Shown here one piece after another: positions 35,465 to 48,308 of a DNA stretch of 64,000 bases. The stretch comes from Maratus speciosus. Its lineage: Eukaryota; Arthropoda; Arachnida; Araneae; Salticidae. A program made the position numbers and the translations under genes. Location of the stretch: positions 540,085,073-540,149,072 of the forward strand of contig OZ010786.1 of NCBI GenBank assembly GCA_963932465.1, in the 5' to 3' direction. Each line of letters opens with the position of its first letter. Position 1 is the first letter of the stretch. Under the pieces are notes generated by a model that saw only the letters and a program-made list of their open reading frames with translations, ran no database searches and was not told the origin of the DNA.

Positions 35465-35615
35465 GCTAGAATATCGGCTAGGGTTGCTTAATAGGTAAAT
35501 CAATATCACGGTAAGCTGTGGACCCAGGATTGAGTGCTGTCCCCTGCTAATTTTTCACTCCAGTTGTGTTTATTGTATTAATTGTGTTCTAAGTTTGTCT
35601 TAATATATGTATAGT
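35465..35615 (+). repeat. possible degraded tRNA-derived SINE
   Basis: 'ggttgcttaataggtaaatc' followed by 'agctgtggacccagg' and 'gagtgctgtcccctg' has the spacing of a tRNA-like SINE head with a ruined B box. The tail 'aatttttcactccagttgtg' and on matches the right arm at 35232-35300. Confidence 0.4.
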
Positions 35616-35619
35616 TTTA

Positions 35620-38600
35620 ATAATATAAGGAACATATATGCGATTATAATACATATCTAATGCTTATTATATGCATGTAAATAAAAAGAAAATATTAATT
35701 TAATCACTGCTTAGAGAAAAAATAATACTCTGCATGCATTGCATGTTAAATGGTCTTTTTAAAAATGTAATATGTATTCGGAGAATTTCTAACACATATA
35801 TTTTAAAGAAATTTTATTTTCAAAATGTTTATTAAGAAAATAAATTAATAAAGAATACGTTCTCAATAACAATGTGAACGGGGAAATAAATAGCCTGTTT
35901 TATGAAATTCCTATTCAAACCATGAAAAGCTATGCATGCAAATACAGTTGACAATTCTTATATTTCAGTCAAATAAATTAAATTCTTTGATTTCAAACTT
36001 GAGAACAGACTATGAATCATAAATTATATAAATTAAAACAAAATTATCTATATATTTTTCATTATATATTTTTTAGTATTCTGATGTAACATTTTATTCA
36101 AAAATTTCGCAGAATGTGTTTGAACGCTCTTGCAAAATTGAACGCTCGTGTTTTGAACGAAATCATTTTTTGTTGTTTAACGATTTGAAATCTAAGCCCG
36201 GGTGTTACTCGGGTTGCCGATTTCATAAAACAAAGTAATCCAGAGAGTATCTCGGAGTAACTTTTAATTATCTGAGTTATAAAAGTAACCTTCTATATAC
36301 GTTCGCAGTCTTTTCAGGCACTAGAGTAACTCTCGGATAAACGGCCATAGAGAAGAATATTTCCAAATACTAAATCCTAAATATTTCTAAAACTTGATCA
36401 TAGATTGCAGCATAAACTTTGTTCGCAAGAAATAGTTAAACTACGATTAGAAAAGTAAGTGTCATTTTAATTTTTATTCAATTTAGTGGTTGGATATTTT
36501 TGTTGAGTTAGGTATCTTAATGTTTTGCAGTATTTACTTTATTATTATTATTATTTTTTTTTTTACTATACGGACTTTTAAGGCACGTTTATAACCCAAT
36601 TTTTAATTTTAAGCCTAAAACAAAGACGTACAATGACGGAGTGACCCTTTAAATTGGGTGTCCATCTGTCCTTCAAGTTTAGGATGGATCGCATCATCAA
36701 ATCGAGGAGCGATGGCCGTCTTTAAAGAATATATCAAAATTCTACGGAGTGAAATTATTTTAATATAATTAGATTTCAAATAATTATATAACTTTTGCGT
36801 TTACCCATTTGCTAAAAATGGTTATGTGAGTGTATTACCGTCAGCTATTAGTAGTCTTTAAATTACAGTAGTGAGAAAAACTCTTATAAAACGCACTTTT
36901 AAAAGAAATTCGAAGGATTATTTATTTCTCATATAAAGCTTGTAAATTAATCAAATGATCATATACTGTATCTGCAAAAATTAACTTTAAAAACGTATTA
37001 AAAAAAGTGTCAAATTATTTGGCAGCATTTTCAGAAATAAAGGTATAGATACTAAAAAAATAATAATACAAAAATAAAATTATTAGGCTTATTTATTTAC
37101 TTCTGTGTGTTTGTGTGTCTTAGAAACACATTGTCAACTGACACTCGATCTGTTACTTCCTAAATTTACTCCTAAGAGCCTCATGAAAAGGTTGCGGTGG
37201 AAGACTAGTAATGAGAAGCATCACATTCTTTTCCTGGATGTGCTAGACGAAAATTTTGCTATCTATACAGCAGCCATTTCTGCACTTGTTTTTCCGTGTT
37301 TAAGCATGTAGTTCGTGATATATATGCTATATGTGTTTTTTTATTTATTATACTTTATTTATTACTTTATCCATTTATTTATTTATTAAGTGTTAATTTC
37401 TGTATGGACTATTATCTAAGGACACACGCCGAAGTATTTATACTGTTCTAAGTACAAAAACTAGTTAATATTTCGCAATCGAGCTGCGTGAGATTGATAC
37501 AGATATCATAAAAAAATCATGCATAAACATTATTTTAAGTGCGAAAAAATATCTTTAAATTCGGATAAAATTTTCAAACGAATTTCATTTTTTCCCCTGT
37601 AGGAAAAAGTAAAAATTTAAAATTGTGTAATATTTGAAGTACTGAAATTTACGAAATAGGGAAAAATGGATTATTTAGATCGCTGCCAATGTCTATATGA
37701 CTTTGTATGTATTCCCAGATATATCGTTCCTTTTATAAGAAATCTATAGAAGAAATTCTTCAACAATCTATTCAAACATAATCAAAGAATATCAAATAAT
37801 AACGTTAATTAGTTACTTTCCCACCTTTAAATATTTTCTGATATTATCTAATATTATTATTTTACATGTCAGACAATTATGAAAAATAATGCGTTTTGAT
37901 TTATATTTTTATATTTATCTACTTTTCCATGTATTTATTAAAAATATTTTTTTTAAGAAACTATTTTGCTCAATATTTTTCACTAAAATTCCTTTTCTAC
38001 TGTTTTATTAATATAAAATCTACCCTTTAAAACAAAATTTACTTTATTTTTATATTAAACTGCTCCACAACAGACTTAAAAAAAAAACAAAGTAATGAAT
38101 GATAGGAAATATCCTCAATTTAATAAAATTATCTTTTTAGTTTTTCACATTATGCTATAAAATAATCCCAGCTATATCCATCTATTTAAAATATCCCTAT
38201 GCTAATCAAATGGTTGCATGTATTTGCTCAGTATGCTTTATCATCAGGATTAAGAAATGGGGATTTTTTTAAAATAAGTAAAAGAATGAAAAGAATTAAC
38301 AGAATAACGAGATATTTTACGTAATTAATTACTTTTAGATAGATTGAAAAATCTGATTTTTTGAAAAGAAAGGAAACAATCGATTAAAATTTTATAAAGT
38401 TAAACACAAAATAATTTATATTTAAGATAAAAAAGAATATTTCATTCTTTATTTTTTATCTTTTTTTATAATACAATTTTAGAAAATCCATAAAAAATAG
38501 CAACAATCATTTAAAGTAATGAGATTTGGTTAAAGCACAATATCTGTAATGTGATATGTGTTAAATATGTCGACATATCACAAAATATGCCTTATTTTTT

Positions 38601-38853
38601 ACTTATTTTGTAAGGCGAGGTTATTGAGACACTTACTAAGATCTTTATCGAAAAGTTAATGTTAACAACTACTGTAATATATTTTAAGGTGATTTTCTTC
38701 CTAAGTATATTAAAATGATTTTTGTTGTAGTAAGTTTTTTTGAAAAAATAAATAAATTAGGTTCAATGAATATAAAATATTCATATCTTCTGTGAAATAT
38801 AGTCGAATACAATAGAATAGAAACCATTTTAGTTTATTTTTGTATATTTTGCA

Positions 38854-38880
<27 letters not shown>
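35620..38880. other. AT-rich stretch, no gene seen
   Basis: More than 3 kb of AT-rich sequence. A 68-codon open stretch at 37105-37311 has no known similarity. No element ends were recognised. It is followed by a (TA)n tract at about 38855-38884. Confidence 0.5.
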
Positions 38881-38884
<4 letters not shown>

Positions 38885-39340
38885 CACCGGGTGTCTTAAA
38901 AATTACTGATGGATTTTAAAATTTAATAACTTCCAAACGGTGACAGATATTAAAAAAAATTCTTTCAGAAGGTTTATGTATGATGCCAGGAGTTCTTGTA
39001 CTGTGATTCTTGATTTTACTTCGAATTTCAAACAATAGATGGCGCTGAGGGCAATAGGCTCTCAGTCCGGACCCTATTTTTGGTACTTCGAATTCCAATC
39101 AATGCATTTTAATCACCTTTTTTCGCATGGAAGAAGAGAGAGGCCGAAAAATCGAGACTGGATTTAGCGGTTATTGCCTGCAGTGCCATCTATCGATGCT
39201 GTTTGTAGCTAAAACTAAGAATCGAACCATAAAAACTCCTGACATCTTACATAACACTTCTGCAAGAATTTTTTAAATATCTGTCACCGTTTGCAAGTTA
39301 TTGAATTTTAAAATCCATCAGTCATTTTTGGGACACTTGG
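38885..39340. mobile_element. palindromic MITE with TA duplication, copy 3
   Basis: TA at 38883-38884 and 39341-39342. The ends caccgggtgtcttaaaaatt and gtcatttttgggacacttgg match 13398-13912. The inner sequence ('agatggcgctg', 'tcgcatggaagaagagagag', 'tccaatcaatgcattttaat') matches copy 1 in the opposite orientation. No coding capacity. Confidence 0.85.
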
Positions 39341-39344
39341 TATA

Positions 39345-40985
39345 TATAATGGTAGCTACGGGAATAGATCAAACTATTTTAATTACATATTATTTTTATT
39401 TATTTACATTCATTGATGGAGCATAAGAATTTTTTTTATTTTTAAAATTCCATAATAGATGGCAGCACCAAAGAATTCTATAATTCAGTTATGAATTTTA
39501 ACATTGCTATATATTTTAAATATTTTTTTTTTATCACTAGATGGCAGTGATCGCATCAATTTTAGCTATGATAACGTAAATTAAGTAATATAGAATATTT
39601 TAGTTTAGTTATAGTAAATTTAAATGTGTTAAATGGTAATTTACATTTTCTTATTGCAATGATTTTCTATTTTTATTAATTAAATGTAATTATCAATGTA
39701 CATTATATAGTTTAACTGCAACCCATGGCTATAATATTTGTTTTAACTTAATATACTATAAAAATTAATCTTATTCAAATAGCGGAAATCTAAAACATGT
39801 GCATTAGGAAATTAGGATTAAAATATTGTACAATTATATAGGGAAAGCTGAATAATATTACATCATATCATTTATATATAATAATAAAAATTATTTAATA
39901 TAATAATAAAAATTATTTTTATATTTTGCATTTCAAGGCCTTTCATAATATTCAGTGCTCATTTTTTTTTCTGTTATTCTAAACATGCAGTCGTTAGAGC
40001 ACACAGAGAATAAATTATTGAACCTTTAGCTTTATTCTCTACAGAAAATGACTTTCTTTCTTATATATTTGAATTCTGTTCCCTTGATAAAGTAATTTAC
40101 TATATAAGCTTTTCAATTTTTTTCTGTATCCATAATTGTGATTATTTATTTTGCTTATTTCTTGAATTTTAATCCTCATAAGGTAGTACATTAGACTATA
40201 CATTTAAAATAATATTTTGTTTATGTGGTGTTTGTGATTTCATATTATTGGTCATTTTTATTATCTCTCAGTGCAATTTAAATAGTTATTTCGCACTCTT
40301 CCTCAACAGCAAGCAATACTCAAAGTTCCACACTCTTTAATAAAACTAAAAAAAAAAAAATCAAATATTTTATTTTAGTTTAGTTTTATTCGTATATTAT
40401 TTTACAGATAATGAAATGACTAAATATTGGGACGTCTAAGAGGATAGATATAAGATTGAATAGATATAAGGTCAGCGTTACCAATAAAACACAATAAATT
40501 GAATTATTGAATTAAAAGAGAGAAAAAAAATGTACCAGCCCATTTATAACCAACATTTTTGAAAAGAGATAAAAAGAAGTAGCAAATGCGTAAATTCCGT
40601 CCAAAAGTGAAGTAATTCTTAAAGTTGAATTTTAGTTTTAGACATAATCTCCTATTGGCAAATAAGCATAATTTTTTTTAAAAAATAATATTAGTATAGC
40701 TAGAATCACAATAAAATTCCAATTATTGGTAAGTAAAAAGTTTCAAAACATAGATTTTGTTCCATTTAATAATATCGTTTGAATGGCAAAATATGAATTA
40801 ATTGGTGCAAAAATATGAATTATTTGGTGATAAAATATGAATTATGTTTTTATCTGGTCGACATTATTTTTTTTTTCCTTGTCATCAGTTTATTTTATTT
40901 TATAAGTTTTCTTGTACTTCTGTTTAACCGAAATCCCACACATACTGTTTCGAATCTTTTAAAATTTTATTTAGCATGCCAGAAC

Positions 40986-41054
<69 letters not shown>

Positions 41055-41320
41055 CTCAGGATTTCGTATATTAAAGGTTAGAATTTAAACCAAACTCATT
41101 GTTTGTATGCATCTATGCCGCTAAAATATTTTGGCAATGTAAAGCAATTTCTATGCTTGACATTTTCTTAGGGTAAATTAACTTATTGAAAATTTCCTCA
41201 CATTTGACCTATTTAAAGAATTTTTTAATGTACTTTGAGAACATCACGCATGAAATGTAACCTGCATGTGAAATTTAAATTGTATATTCCTAATAGGCCC
41301 ATATAAAAACAATATTTTAT
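39345..41320. other. AT-rich stretch, no gene seen
   Basis: Contains a pure 64-base T run at 40987-41050 and two short 'tagatggcag' motifs near 39458 and 39540. No gene or element ends recognised. Confidence 0.5.
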
Positions 41321-41321
41321 A

Positions 41322-42798
41322 TCCTTCTATATATAAAAAAAGTTTTGATTTGGAAATGGACCAATGAAAATCTGCGTAGATATTGCGGGTAGATCGGCAT
41401 CAATTTTGAATGCTTAAGAATGGCCTTTCATCGTTAATATTCAAAAAACTGTTGCATACAAAAATATGAAAATCGATGGTATTATAGAGAAATGTTTGAT
41501 AAATACGCTGATGCAGACAGTTTTCAAATCCAAGAATTATTTTAAGAGATATTTAATGCTAAAGTTGGGCAAAATCGTTCCATTAAAAAAGTTTTATTGG
41601 AGCAAAAACTATACATGAGAATTTAATCATTTTTAGATCATTTTATACGTTATATGTTCCCGATGTACAGATTGTATTTATTTTTCTTATTTGACTCATT
41701 TTTTGTGGTTTTACTTCATTTTTAAATTCAAATTTTCAGCATTTCGAGAGATATTTTTTACAAACTTTAGAAAATGTGATTAATTTAAACTGTTGCCAGT
41801 TGCATACACAGCGCAAACAATAATTTTTACTTCAAATTAAAAATTTATTTACACGTGAGTATTACAAACGAAAAAGAAAAACCTTTAAAATTAGACTTAA
41901 ATGATTACATGTTAAAAGCAGGAAAATTACGTCATAAGAACCATAGGCACAGATGTCATATTGGCGCAATTTTCTTCCGACGCCAATTTCGCGAAAACAT
42001 CAATAGCATAAACAACAACACCCGGGTTACCATATCAAGCAAAATAACGACACTTTAGCACCAGTTAAGTACCCGTTGCGTATATGAAATTGGCGTCAGA
42101 AAAATATTGCGCCAATATATGGGATCTGTGCCGAACCATCTTTACACTTGAATTTTAAAAGAGAAACAAAAACTTAAAAAAAAAAAAAATCATTATTATG
42201 CGCTAAAACTTGTAATTTGAGGAAATTACGTCATATTTAAAATGACAAAAAATATAGCAAAACAATTTAAATTGAAAAATATATTTGCGCAAGATATTTT
42301 TAGATAATCTATTCAACTATTATCGTGAATTCGAAGACAGCGCAAATAATATTTCCTTCTAACAACAAAAGTATTTTCACGTGAATATTAATAAGAGAAA
42401 TAAAACTTTGGTGTAAATTACGTCAGTTTTGAAACGATACATTTAAAATGAATTATTTAAAAGAACTATCTTATAGCGCTGTTAAAAAATACCGGGAGAC
42501 AATGACACTGTTTACTTAATTCATTTTACATTAGCTTATTTTCATATGTTTAACTAATTTTTTTAATTAAATACGAAAACAGCCATTGTATCTCTTAACA
42601 GCAGCAGATTTGGCCTTAAAAATCCCCAATCTAAGGAAGACGAATGAAAACCCGTTTACAAAGATATCGCTACTGTTTTTTTTTTTTTTAATTTTAATTC
42701 AATATTTTTAAAGCCGATCAAATTAGCGTGCTTTTTGGAATTTGGTGTGCCTGAACGGGGGTTGGCGAGCGTAGCTCGTATGGGGCAGAGCCCCCTAG
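41322..42798 (+). mobile_element. non-autonomous Helitron (plus strand)
   Basis: It starts A|TCCTTCTATATATAAA and ends with the hairpin ggggc-aga-gcccc (42782-42794) merging into CTAG (42795-42798), followed by T. These are Helitron termini with the A/T insertion site. The last ~330 bp match the minus-strand end at 52542-52870, including the shared tract 'ctgaacgggggttggcgagc', so both belong to one family. No Rep/helicase frame. A MITE at 41946-42131 sits inside. Confidence 0.8.
41946..42131 (+). mobile_element. 186-bp MITE with ~47-bp inverted ends
   Basis: Ends ggcacagatgtcatattggc and its near inverse ('gcgccaatatatgggatctg' then 'tgcc'). Internal blocks 'cgacgccaatttc' / 'gaaattggcgtc' also pair. 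The 7 bases gaaccat lie on both sides, a likely target duplication. The centre 'gggttaccatatcaagcaaa' recurs at 54547. Confidence 0.7.
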
Positions 42799-42829
42799 TT
42801 CTCTAAAAAACATAAAATAGACAAACATT

Positions 42830-42969
42830 GCGTCTTTGAGCTTAATGTTCGTCACTAAGCTCAAAGCCGGAACGTTCTCCCGATGTCTTCAGAGACCAGA
42901 GACCCTCTGTTTCCGGTTATTCCATGACTTTATTTTGACGAATTTCTCTTTTAAATTTGTCCGGTACCG

Positions 42970-43003
<34 letters not shown>

Positions 43004-43310
43004 CGGATCGATCAGAAATTTGAGGATCAGATTGTTGAAAAGAGAGTCAAAAGACCTACAACGGGCAGGCGGATCGCGCCGCGCTACTCGGATTCTGCGT
43101 TCCGCGTGCCGCTGTACTAGCCCTTTTACTTTCTTTTCAACACTGACCGCTTTCTGACATTTGACCGAGAACGAAAAAAATAAAAAATAAAACGAACAAA
43201 TTTAAAAGCAGTTTCATCAATTTAAAAACATCTAACTTCTCGGGCTCCTGAAGTTATTGGTTGTGCATTTGAAGTCATCGGGCGGCCTTTGCTTCTCCCA
43301 GCTTAATGTT
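42830..43310. other. less AT-rich island, origin unknown
   Basis: This segment has markedly higher GC and CpG than its surroundings ('ggcggatcgcgccgcgctac', 'gcgttccgcgtgccgctgta'). It is split by a 32-base T run at 42972-43003. Short open stretches here are low-complexity artefacts of the T run. It could be a fragment of an unplaced element or of a gene's 5' region. Confidence 0.3.
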
Positions 43311-43337
43311 TGTATTTTTATCAAACATTGTTAATTC

Positions 43338-43340
<3 letters not shown>

Positions 43341-43377
<37 letters not shown>
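43341..43377. repeat. (TA)n microsatellite
   Basis: 37 bases of pure AT dinucleotide. Confidence 0.95.
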
Positions 43378-43378
<1 letters not shown>

Positions 43379-43471
43379 CACCTATTAATGGTGAATATTT
43401 CCAGCTTGAAAATAACTATCGTGTCAAATTTGAAGTTTTTCGACAAACAGGTCCAATGAAATACACATTTT

Positions 43472-43476
<5 letters not shown>

Positions 43477-43544
<68 letters not shown>
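43477..43544. repeat. 68-base T homopolymer
   Basis: Uninterrupted T run. Together with 40987-41050 it is among the longest homopolymers in the window. Lengths this extreme may be partly an assembly artefact. Confidence 0.9.
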
Positions 43545-43549
<5 letters not shown>

Positions 43550-43550
<1 letters not shown>

Positions 43551-44385
43551 TCTTGGAGGCAAGGATTCCAACATATGTGATTCACTATTAAAATACTGAA
43601 AGAGCAATAGAAACCAGCCTATTCTTCATTTTTGGGAATGTAAAAATGATATTTTTCTATCAAACTAAAAGTTTTTTTCATCTCGAACAAAAGTACATGT
43701 GAAATTACAGTATTATATATCAGTGTGAATATAAAATAGCTTCAAATCTTAATTCAAAGCCTTCATTGATGTATTTCGATAACATTCACCATTATAGAAA
43801 TAAATACCCGGGAGAGGGTATATAATTCGCTCATATTTCAGTAATAAACTTAAAATCATGTATTGATAAAATAAAAATATACGTTTGATTCTGTCATTTG
43901 CCGTGCGTTATCAATGTCATAATTTTAATTACGGTAGTTTAAAACTAATTAACGTAAATGTCTTTTGACTGTAATAAATTTTCTCGAAAGCGCAAATTAC
44001 TTACGGTAAATGATAGTTTCTTCATTAATGAGTTTGAAATTTAAAAAATTGTTTGGTTTTTTTTTTCGAATAAAAGGGAATTTTTTAGAAAATATACAAT
44101 ACACATTTTTTTGTTTCAATAATTACATTTATCGATAGAGTTTTTTTTTTTCAATTGTGTAATTTTAATTGCAACATACCAATACAAATTTTGCTACATT
44201 TTTGTATTGGAAATAAAATAGATTGGTAACTCGAATTATATAATCTCATTCACTAATAAATGCACGCGCATATTTCTTTTAATTCTTGTCGAGAAATAGG
44301 TAATAAGATCTAAAATTGTGACAGCTATCGTAATGCATTTTAGATAAAAATATTTTCTTAGCCCGTTATAGAAATAAACCACTAT
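43550..44385. other. AT-rich stretch, no gene seen
   Basis: AT-rich sequence with no recognised feature. Confidence 0.5.
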
Positions 44386-46045
44386 ATGCCAGTAGTCGGA
44401 TTTGGACCACGTCACATATTTCCAGGTGTAACTCACTTCATTTTTGTAATATCTGCAAAATATCACTATACGTGGTCAATCTATTCATCTAATAACTAAA
44501 TAAATTTTAGGATAATTTCCCTTAGAAAATCTTAAGTTTTATATTAAATTGAAAAATCTGTCAAAAGTGGCCCATATTCAGCGACTGGTTGCCTTAGTTG
44601 TACCACCAGTCTCTTAAATTGGACAAAACAATATTAGGCTGGTTTAAGGAGTAGAGAATACAATTACTTTTATTAAAAGCAAAGTTTGCAATTAATGAAA
44701 GAATCAAACAATAAAACAGCAATGGGATATGATGAAATCAAATGTTTTAAAGTAAGAATAATTGTTTTAAATCAAACTTTATTCAAAATATAATTCAAAA
44801 TTGTAAGTAAATATGAATAGAAATTATGGAACTAATTTTCAGTTACTTGAATATCATGTAAGAAATGATAAAAAGCCTCACACAGGAATTTTCCGTTTTC
44901 ATTTTTTATTCCAGCGCACAAAACATGGAACCATATTTGGCAAACTGAGCACTGAATCATTTCTGCTATTTTATTTTTCTTAGAAACTGGGCAAAACTAA
45001 TCTTCATTGTCTTGCTTTTCTTTTTAGATTCGGAATCATTCGGCATTTTTTCTGCAACAGACATTTTCTTTACCTATTAGCAGCCTGTTAGTACCATGTC
45101 TGTAATTCTTCTCTTTCATCATTTTCTACCCAATTGAATAACGCCATTTTTATAAAACTTGATGCTCTAATTAAGTTTGTGCTTTGGAAGCTTCTTTTTC
45201 GTCTTTTCTTTGTTTTCTCATTTCAAAATTTACTTTATATGACCCAGATGGTAAGGCAGCTGTTTTTTGGCACCCTCTTTACTTTGACTTAACTGATTTT
45301 GGTAAGTAGATAACATTTGTGAGTATTTGGCTTTTAGGGGGGGGGGGGGGGTAGCTGCAGCCGTCTTGAAGGTCAATCTCTTAACAACTTGCACTTTTCT
45401 TTTCGTTTCTTATATCTTTGACAACTTTTGAAATCACTAATGTTTTTTTTTTTCTTCTAGACTGTTAGTCTGTGTAGTTTTCATCCCTTTTCTTAGTTTT
45501 AATAAGTTTCTTCACTTTTGACTCTGGCTCCGAAATTTCACTAGCAGGAGAATAGAAGGATCTGTCTGTATTGCCTTTCTCCTCGTCAGAATATGTGCTG
45601 AATGACCTGCGAAATGCTTGTCGCATGTCTGGTCCAAATTAAGCAACTCAAATTGGTCCAATTAAAGCAACTGTGTCATTTTTTAAACACATGAGCTAAA
45701 GACTAAGAACAAAAAAGAAAGCAATCAAATACGCGTGAAAATATGTCTAATAAACACATGAATTTAGATATCTATATAAAAAAAACATAACAACTTACCT
45801 TAGTTTTAAAGTATTCTCTTATGTTTAGTAGGGAAAATTTACATCAAAACAGCTAATTTTAGGGTTTTTTTTTTTTTTTTAAATTGTCTGAAAAGAGAAA
45901 GTGGAAGACGGGTGCTTCTACTAATCACAGATGAAGTCATTTTGATGAGTAAGATTTTAGCGGTAGATGCCGTCTTGTTCTGTAATTAACGGCAGAATTG
46001 CAGCGGTAGATTTAAAGCGGTCGTCCAAGTATGACTATTCCCCCC
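44386..46045 (-). mobile_element. pogo/Tigger-like DNA element, copy 2 (decayed)
   Basis: It is homologous to 16266-18065 along most of its length. Examples are 'agtagtcggatttggaccac' at the left, 'actgaatcatttctgctatt' over the zinc-finger region near 44950, and 'gtccaagtatgactattccc' at the right end before TA. More substitutions and small indels have broken the transposase remnant further. A run of 14 G lies at about 45337-45350. Confidence 0.7.
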
Positions 46046-46049
46046 TATT

Positions 46050-46800
46050 ACAATCAATAACTGTGATCGAAGTGATCTATCGAATTTCTGTTAACTTATA
46101 ATAATGGAAATAGAAACTATACACAGCATAATAGATGGTTTTGGAAAAGAGCAGCTCAGTCAACAATTTATGGTACCATTACAGTATGCTTCATCGTTTA
46201 CATGCCTGTATAACTACCAGTAGGGTGTCACAATATTACTGCAATAAACAAGTTCCTTTTTAATTAATTGTGTTGCGTTTTTAATCATATTTATATGTGT
46301 CTCACCGCTGTTGGTCCAGTAAATCACACATTGCTACACCCGTTCAATAATCTTTTTCCAGTTACAGTTTTGAAGAGTGTACATGTATGGATATTACATT
46401 AAAACTTCATTAGAATAAGATTCTAATTAACAGGAGGTTTTATCTTACCCATAAAACTAACCAAAAATATACTTATCTATCTTTAAATAAGGAAATATTT
46501 ATAGCTGTTGCGGAAATTATATAAAAACATGTGAAACAGAATTACTTAAATGAATGTAAACTCTTTTTCCAAGACATGCTTAATATAATTTATATTTTGT
46601 CATAATAGCGCGATTTTCTTTTAATTTTTATACGTTACTAGGTAAAGTACCCACCGTTGATTGGAATTTTAAGTATGTTTGTTTTGACAAATCAGTTTCG
46701 AAATTGACAGACAAACACGTAAATCAAACAGATAAACAAATTCAGAGAACCTCAAAATGTTAAAGTATGCAATATTTCCATAATCGGATTTTATAATGTT
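46050..46800. other. AT-rich stretch, no gene seen
   Basis: No gene or element ends recognised. Confidence 0.5.
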
Positions 46801-46810
46801 TCAATAAGTT

Positions 46811-46960
46811 TTTAGGGTTACGTACTTAAAAAGTAAAAACGGAACCATTATAAGATCACTCCTGTGTCTGTCTGTCTGTCTGTCACAGCCCTTTTACTCG
46901 TAAACTATGCAACGTGGAAAGTTCAAATTCGGGGAAAGTAATAAAGATTATTGTCCCACA
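46811..46960 (+). repeat. dispersed-repeat head with (TGTC)n
   Basis: 'agggttacgtacttaaaaag', 'aaaaacggaacc' and 'atcactcctg' lead into (tgtc)n at 46864-46883. This arrangement resembles a 'GGGTTCCGTAC...AACGGAACCC...(TGTC)n' repeat common in insect genomes. Class not assigned. No end or partner found. Confidence 0.45.
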
Positions 46961-47414
46961 TATTTACAGATTAAAAAATATTCATAAATATATTTAGTAA
47001 AAATGTAGAGGGGCTAATTAAGCTACTTGAAAAAAAAAGTATTTTCTTTGTATATCGTGTGAAAGCTCTTGTAACGCTGAAATAAAAAATGAATTTCATT
47101 TAATTTTAGGTTTTATATTTTCAAATTTAAGGTGGAAAATATAGTGCAAAAATATGTCCCCCCCCCCCATGTAATTCCGAATCTATTGAAAGTAAAATTA
47201 TGAAAAAATTAGAGGTAGTAGACATTAATTTAAACCTTGCAGGAAACTTATAGCGATTACCCTAGGTAACATTTTCTGTTGCACTCAAATTTCGATTTAC
47301 GAGCTTCAGCAAACGTGTTGAGCAAAGTTAGAGGTACCTATCGTAGCAGAAGTATAAAAGCATTATTGATCATGAATTTCGGAAAAAATAGTCCGTAATT
47401 AGCCGAGATATTAA

Positions 47415-47673
47415 CCCTTAAAGACACGGACGGTTTGGATATACATAATGACAAGGACGGCGTACTCTATGCTCCATCGGCTTTTAAAGCCCATATGACA
47501 AATTTTAAGTATATATTTATGTAATGCAATGCCCAGTAGCAGTATAAATGCAATAAACGTCAAATTGTCAAAAACAGACTAATTTAATGAGAATTAATCA
47601 CTTAAATACTATGGGATTCGCGACTAGTTTCCATTGAGTGGATTTCCCAATACACCTACTATGTCTTTAAAGG
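47415..47673. mobile_element. piggyBac-like MITE with TTAA ends, 259 bp
   Basis: TTAA at 47411-47414 and 47674-47677 flanks the inverted ends cccttaaagac / gtctttaaagg. TTAA duplications with ends starting CC(C) are characteristic of piggyBac-type elements. No coding capacity. Confidence 0.7.
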
Positions 47674-48089
47674 TTAACTAAAAACCTATAAAACCTATAT
47701 GGAATAACAAATATACAGAATAGCTATATTTGCCATTACTTAAGTTCTATATATCTTTGAATTTTCTTGGTATATCCATTTATACTTTTATAGTATACAG
47801 GGTGCAAAGAAAAGTCCCTTTAACCAGAAAATACTTGTGAACGGAGAGAGCTACAGCTATGCAAGTGAGGTAACGATATATAGAAAAGCGACTTCGCCCG
47901 ATTTAATGAAAACGACAGCAGCGTCCCCTAATGGCGAAATTTGGTAGATAGCCACTGCAAATCGAAAATGGAAAATGATAGAGCAAAATTTCCAGTTAGA
48001 AAGTTTTAGAGCATCAATTAATTAGTAGAATACGACATTTGGTTTACATGGATAAGATAAATCTTCGCCTGTTTACCCAAAAATATGGT

Positions 48090-48130
48090 GGTGGCTAGAC
48101 CGTCAGTGGTGGCTAGACGGTCTAGCCACC
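48090..48130. other. perfect 15-bp hairpin
   Basis: ggtggctagaccgtc (48090-48104) and gacggtctagccacc (48116-48130) are exact inverses around an 11-base loop. The loop itself contains another 'ggtggcta'. Confidence 0.9.
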
Positions 48131-48308
48131 TAATTTTAATTCCAAAACTGACAAATGGCACCAGGAATATTTTAATAAAATTTTGCTTTTGTAATGAAAG
48201 TGCAAATTAGCAGGTTTTTGTTTTCTGAGAAATTCGTTTGAATATTCTGGTGTCAGTCAATTATTTCATCAATTTACGAACAAAACACTTCTAGTCCTGA
48301 AAGGGTTA
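48118..48308 (+). mobile_element. piggyBac-like MITE remnant, left end lost
   Basis: It shares 'cacctaattttaattc', 'aatggcaccagga' and 'ctagtcctgaaagggtta' with the complete element at 52924-53129. The left terminus is replaced by the hairpin at 48090-48130, and the right TTAA has become TTAT. Confidence 0.55.

Noticed and set aside
40815..41081. 88-codon frame ending in poly-Phe
   Set aside because: It is created by the 64-base T run.
42836..43157. Frames of 66-94 codons in the less AT-rich island
   Set aside because: Both are bridged by a 32-base T run. Without it neither has support.
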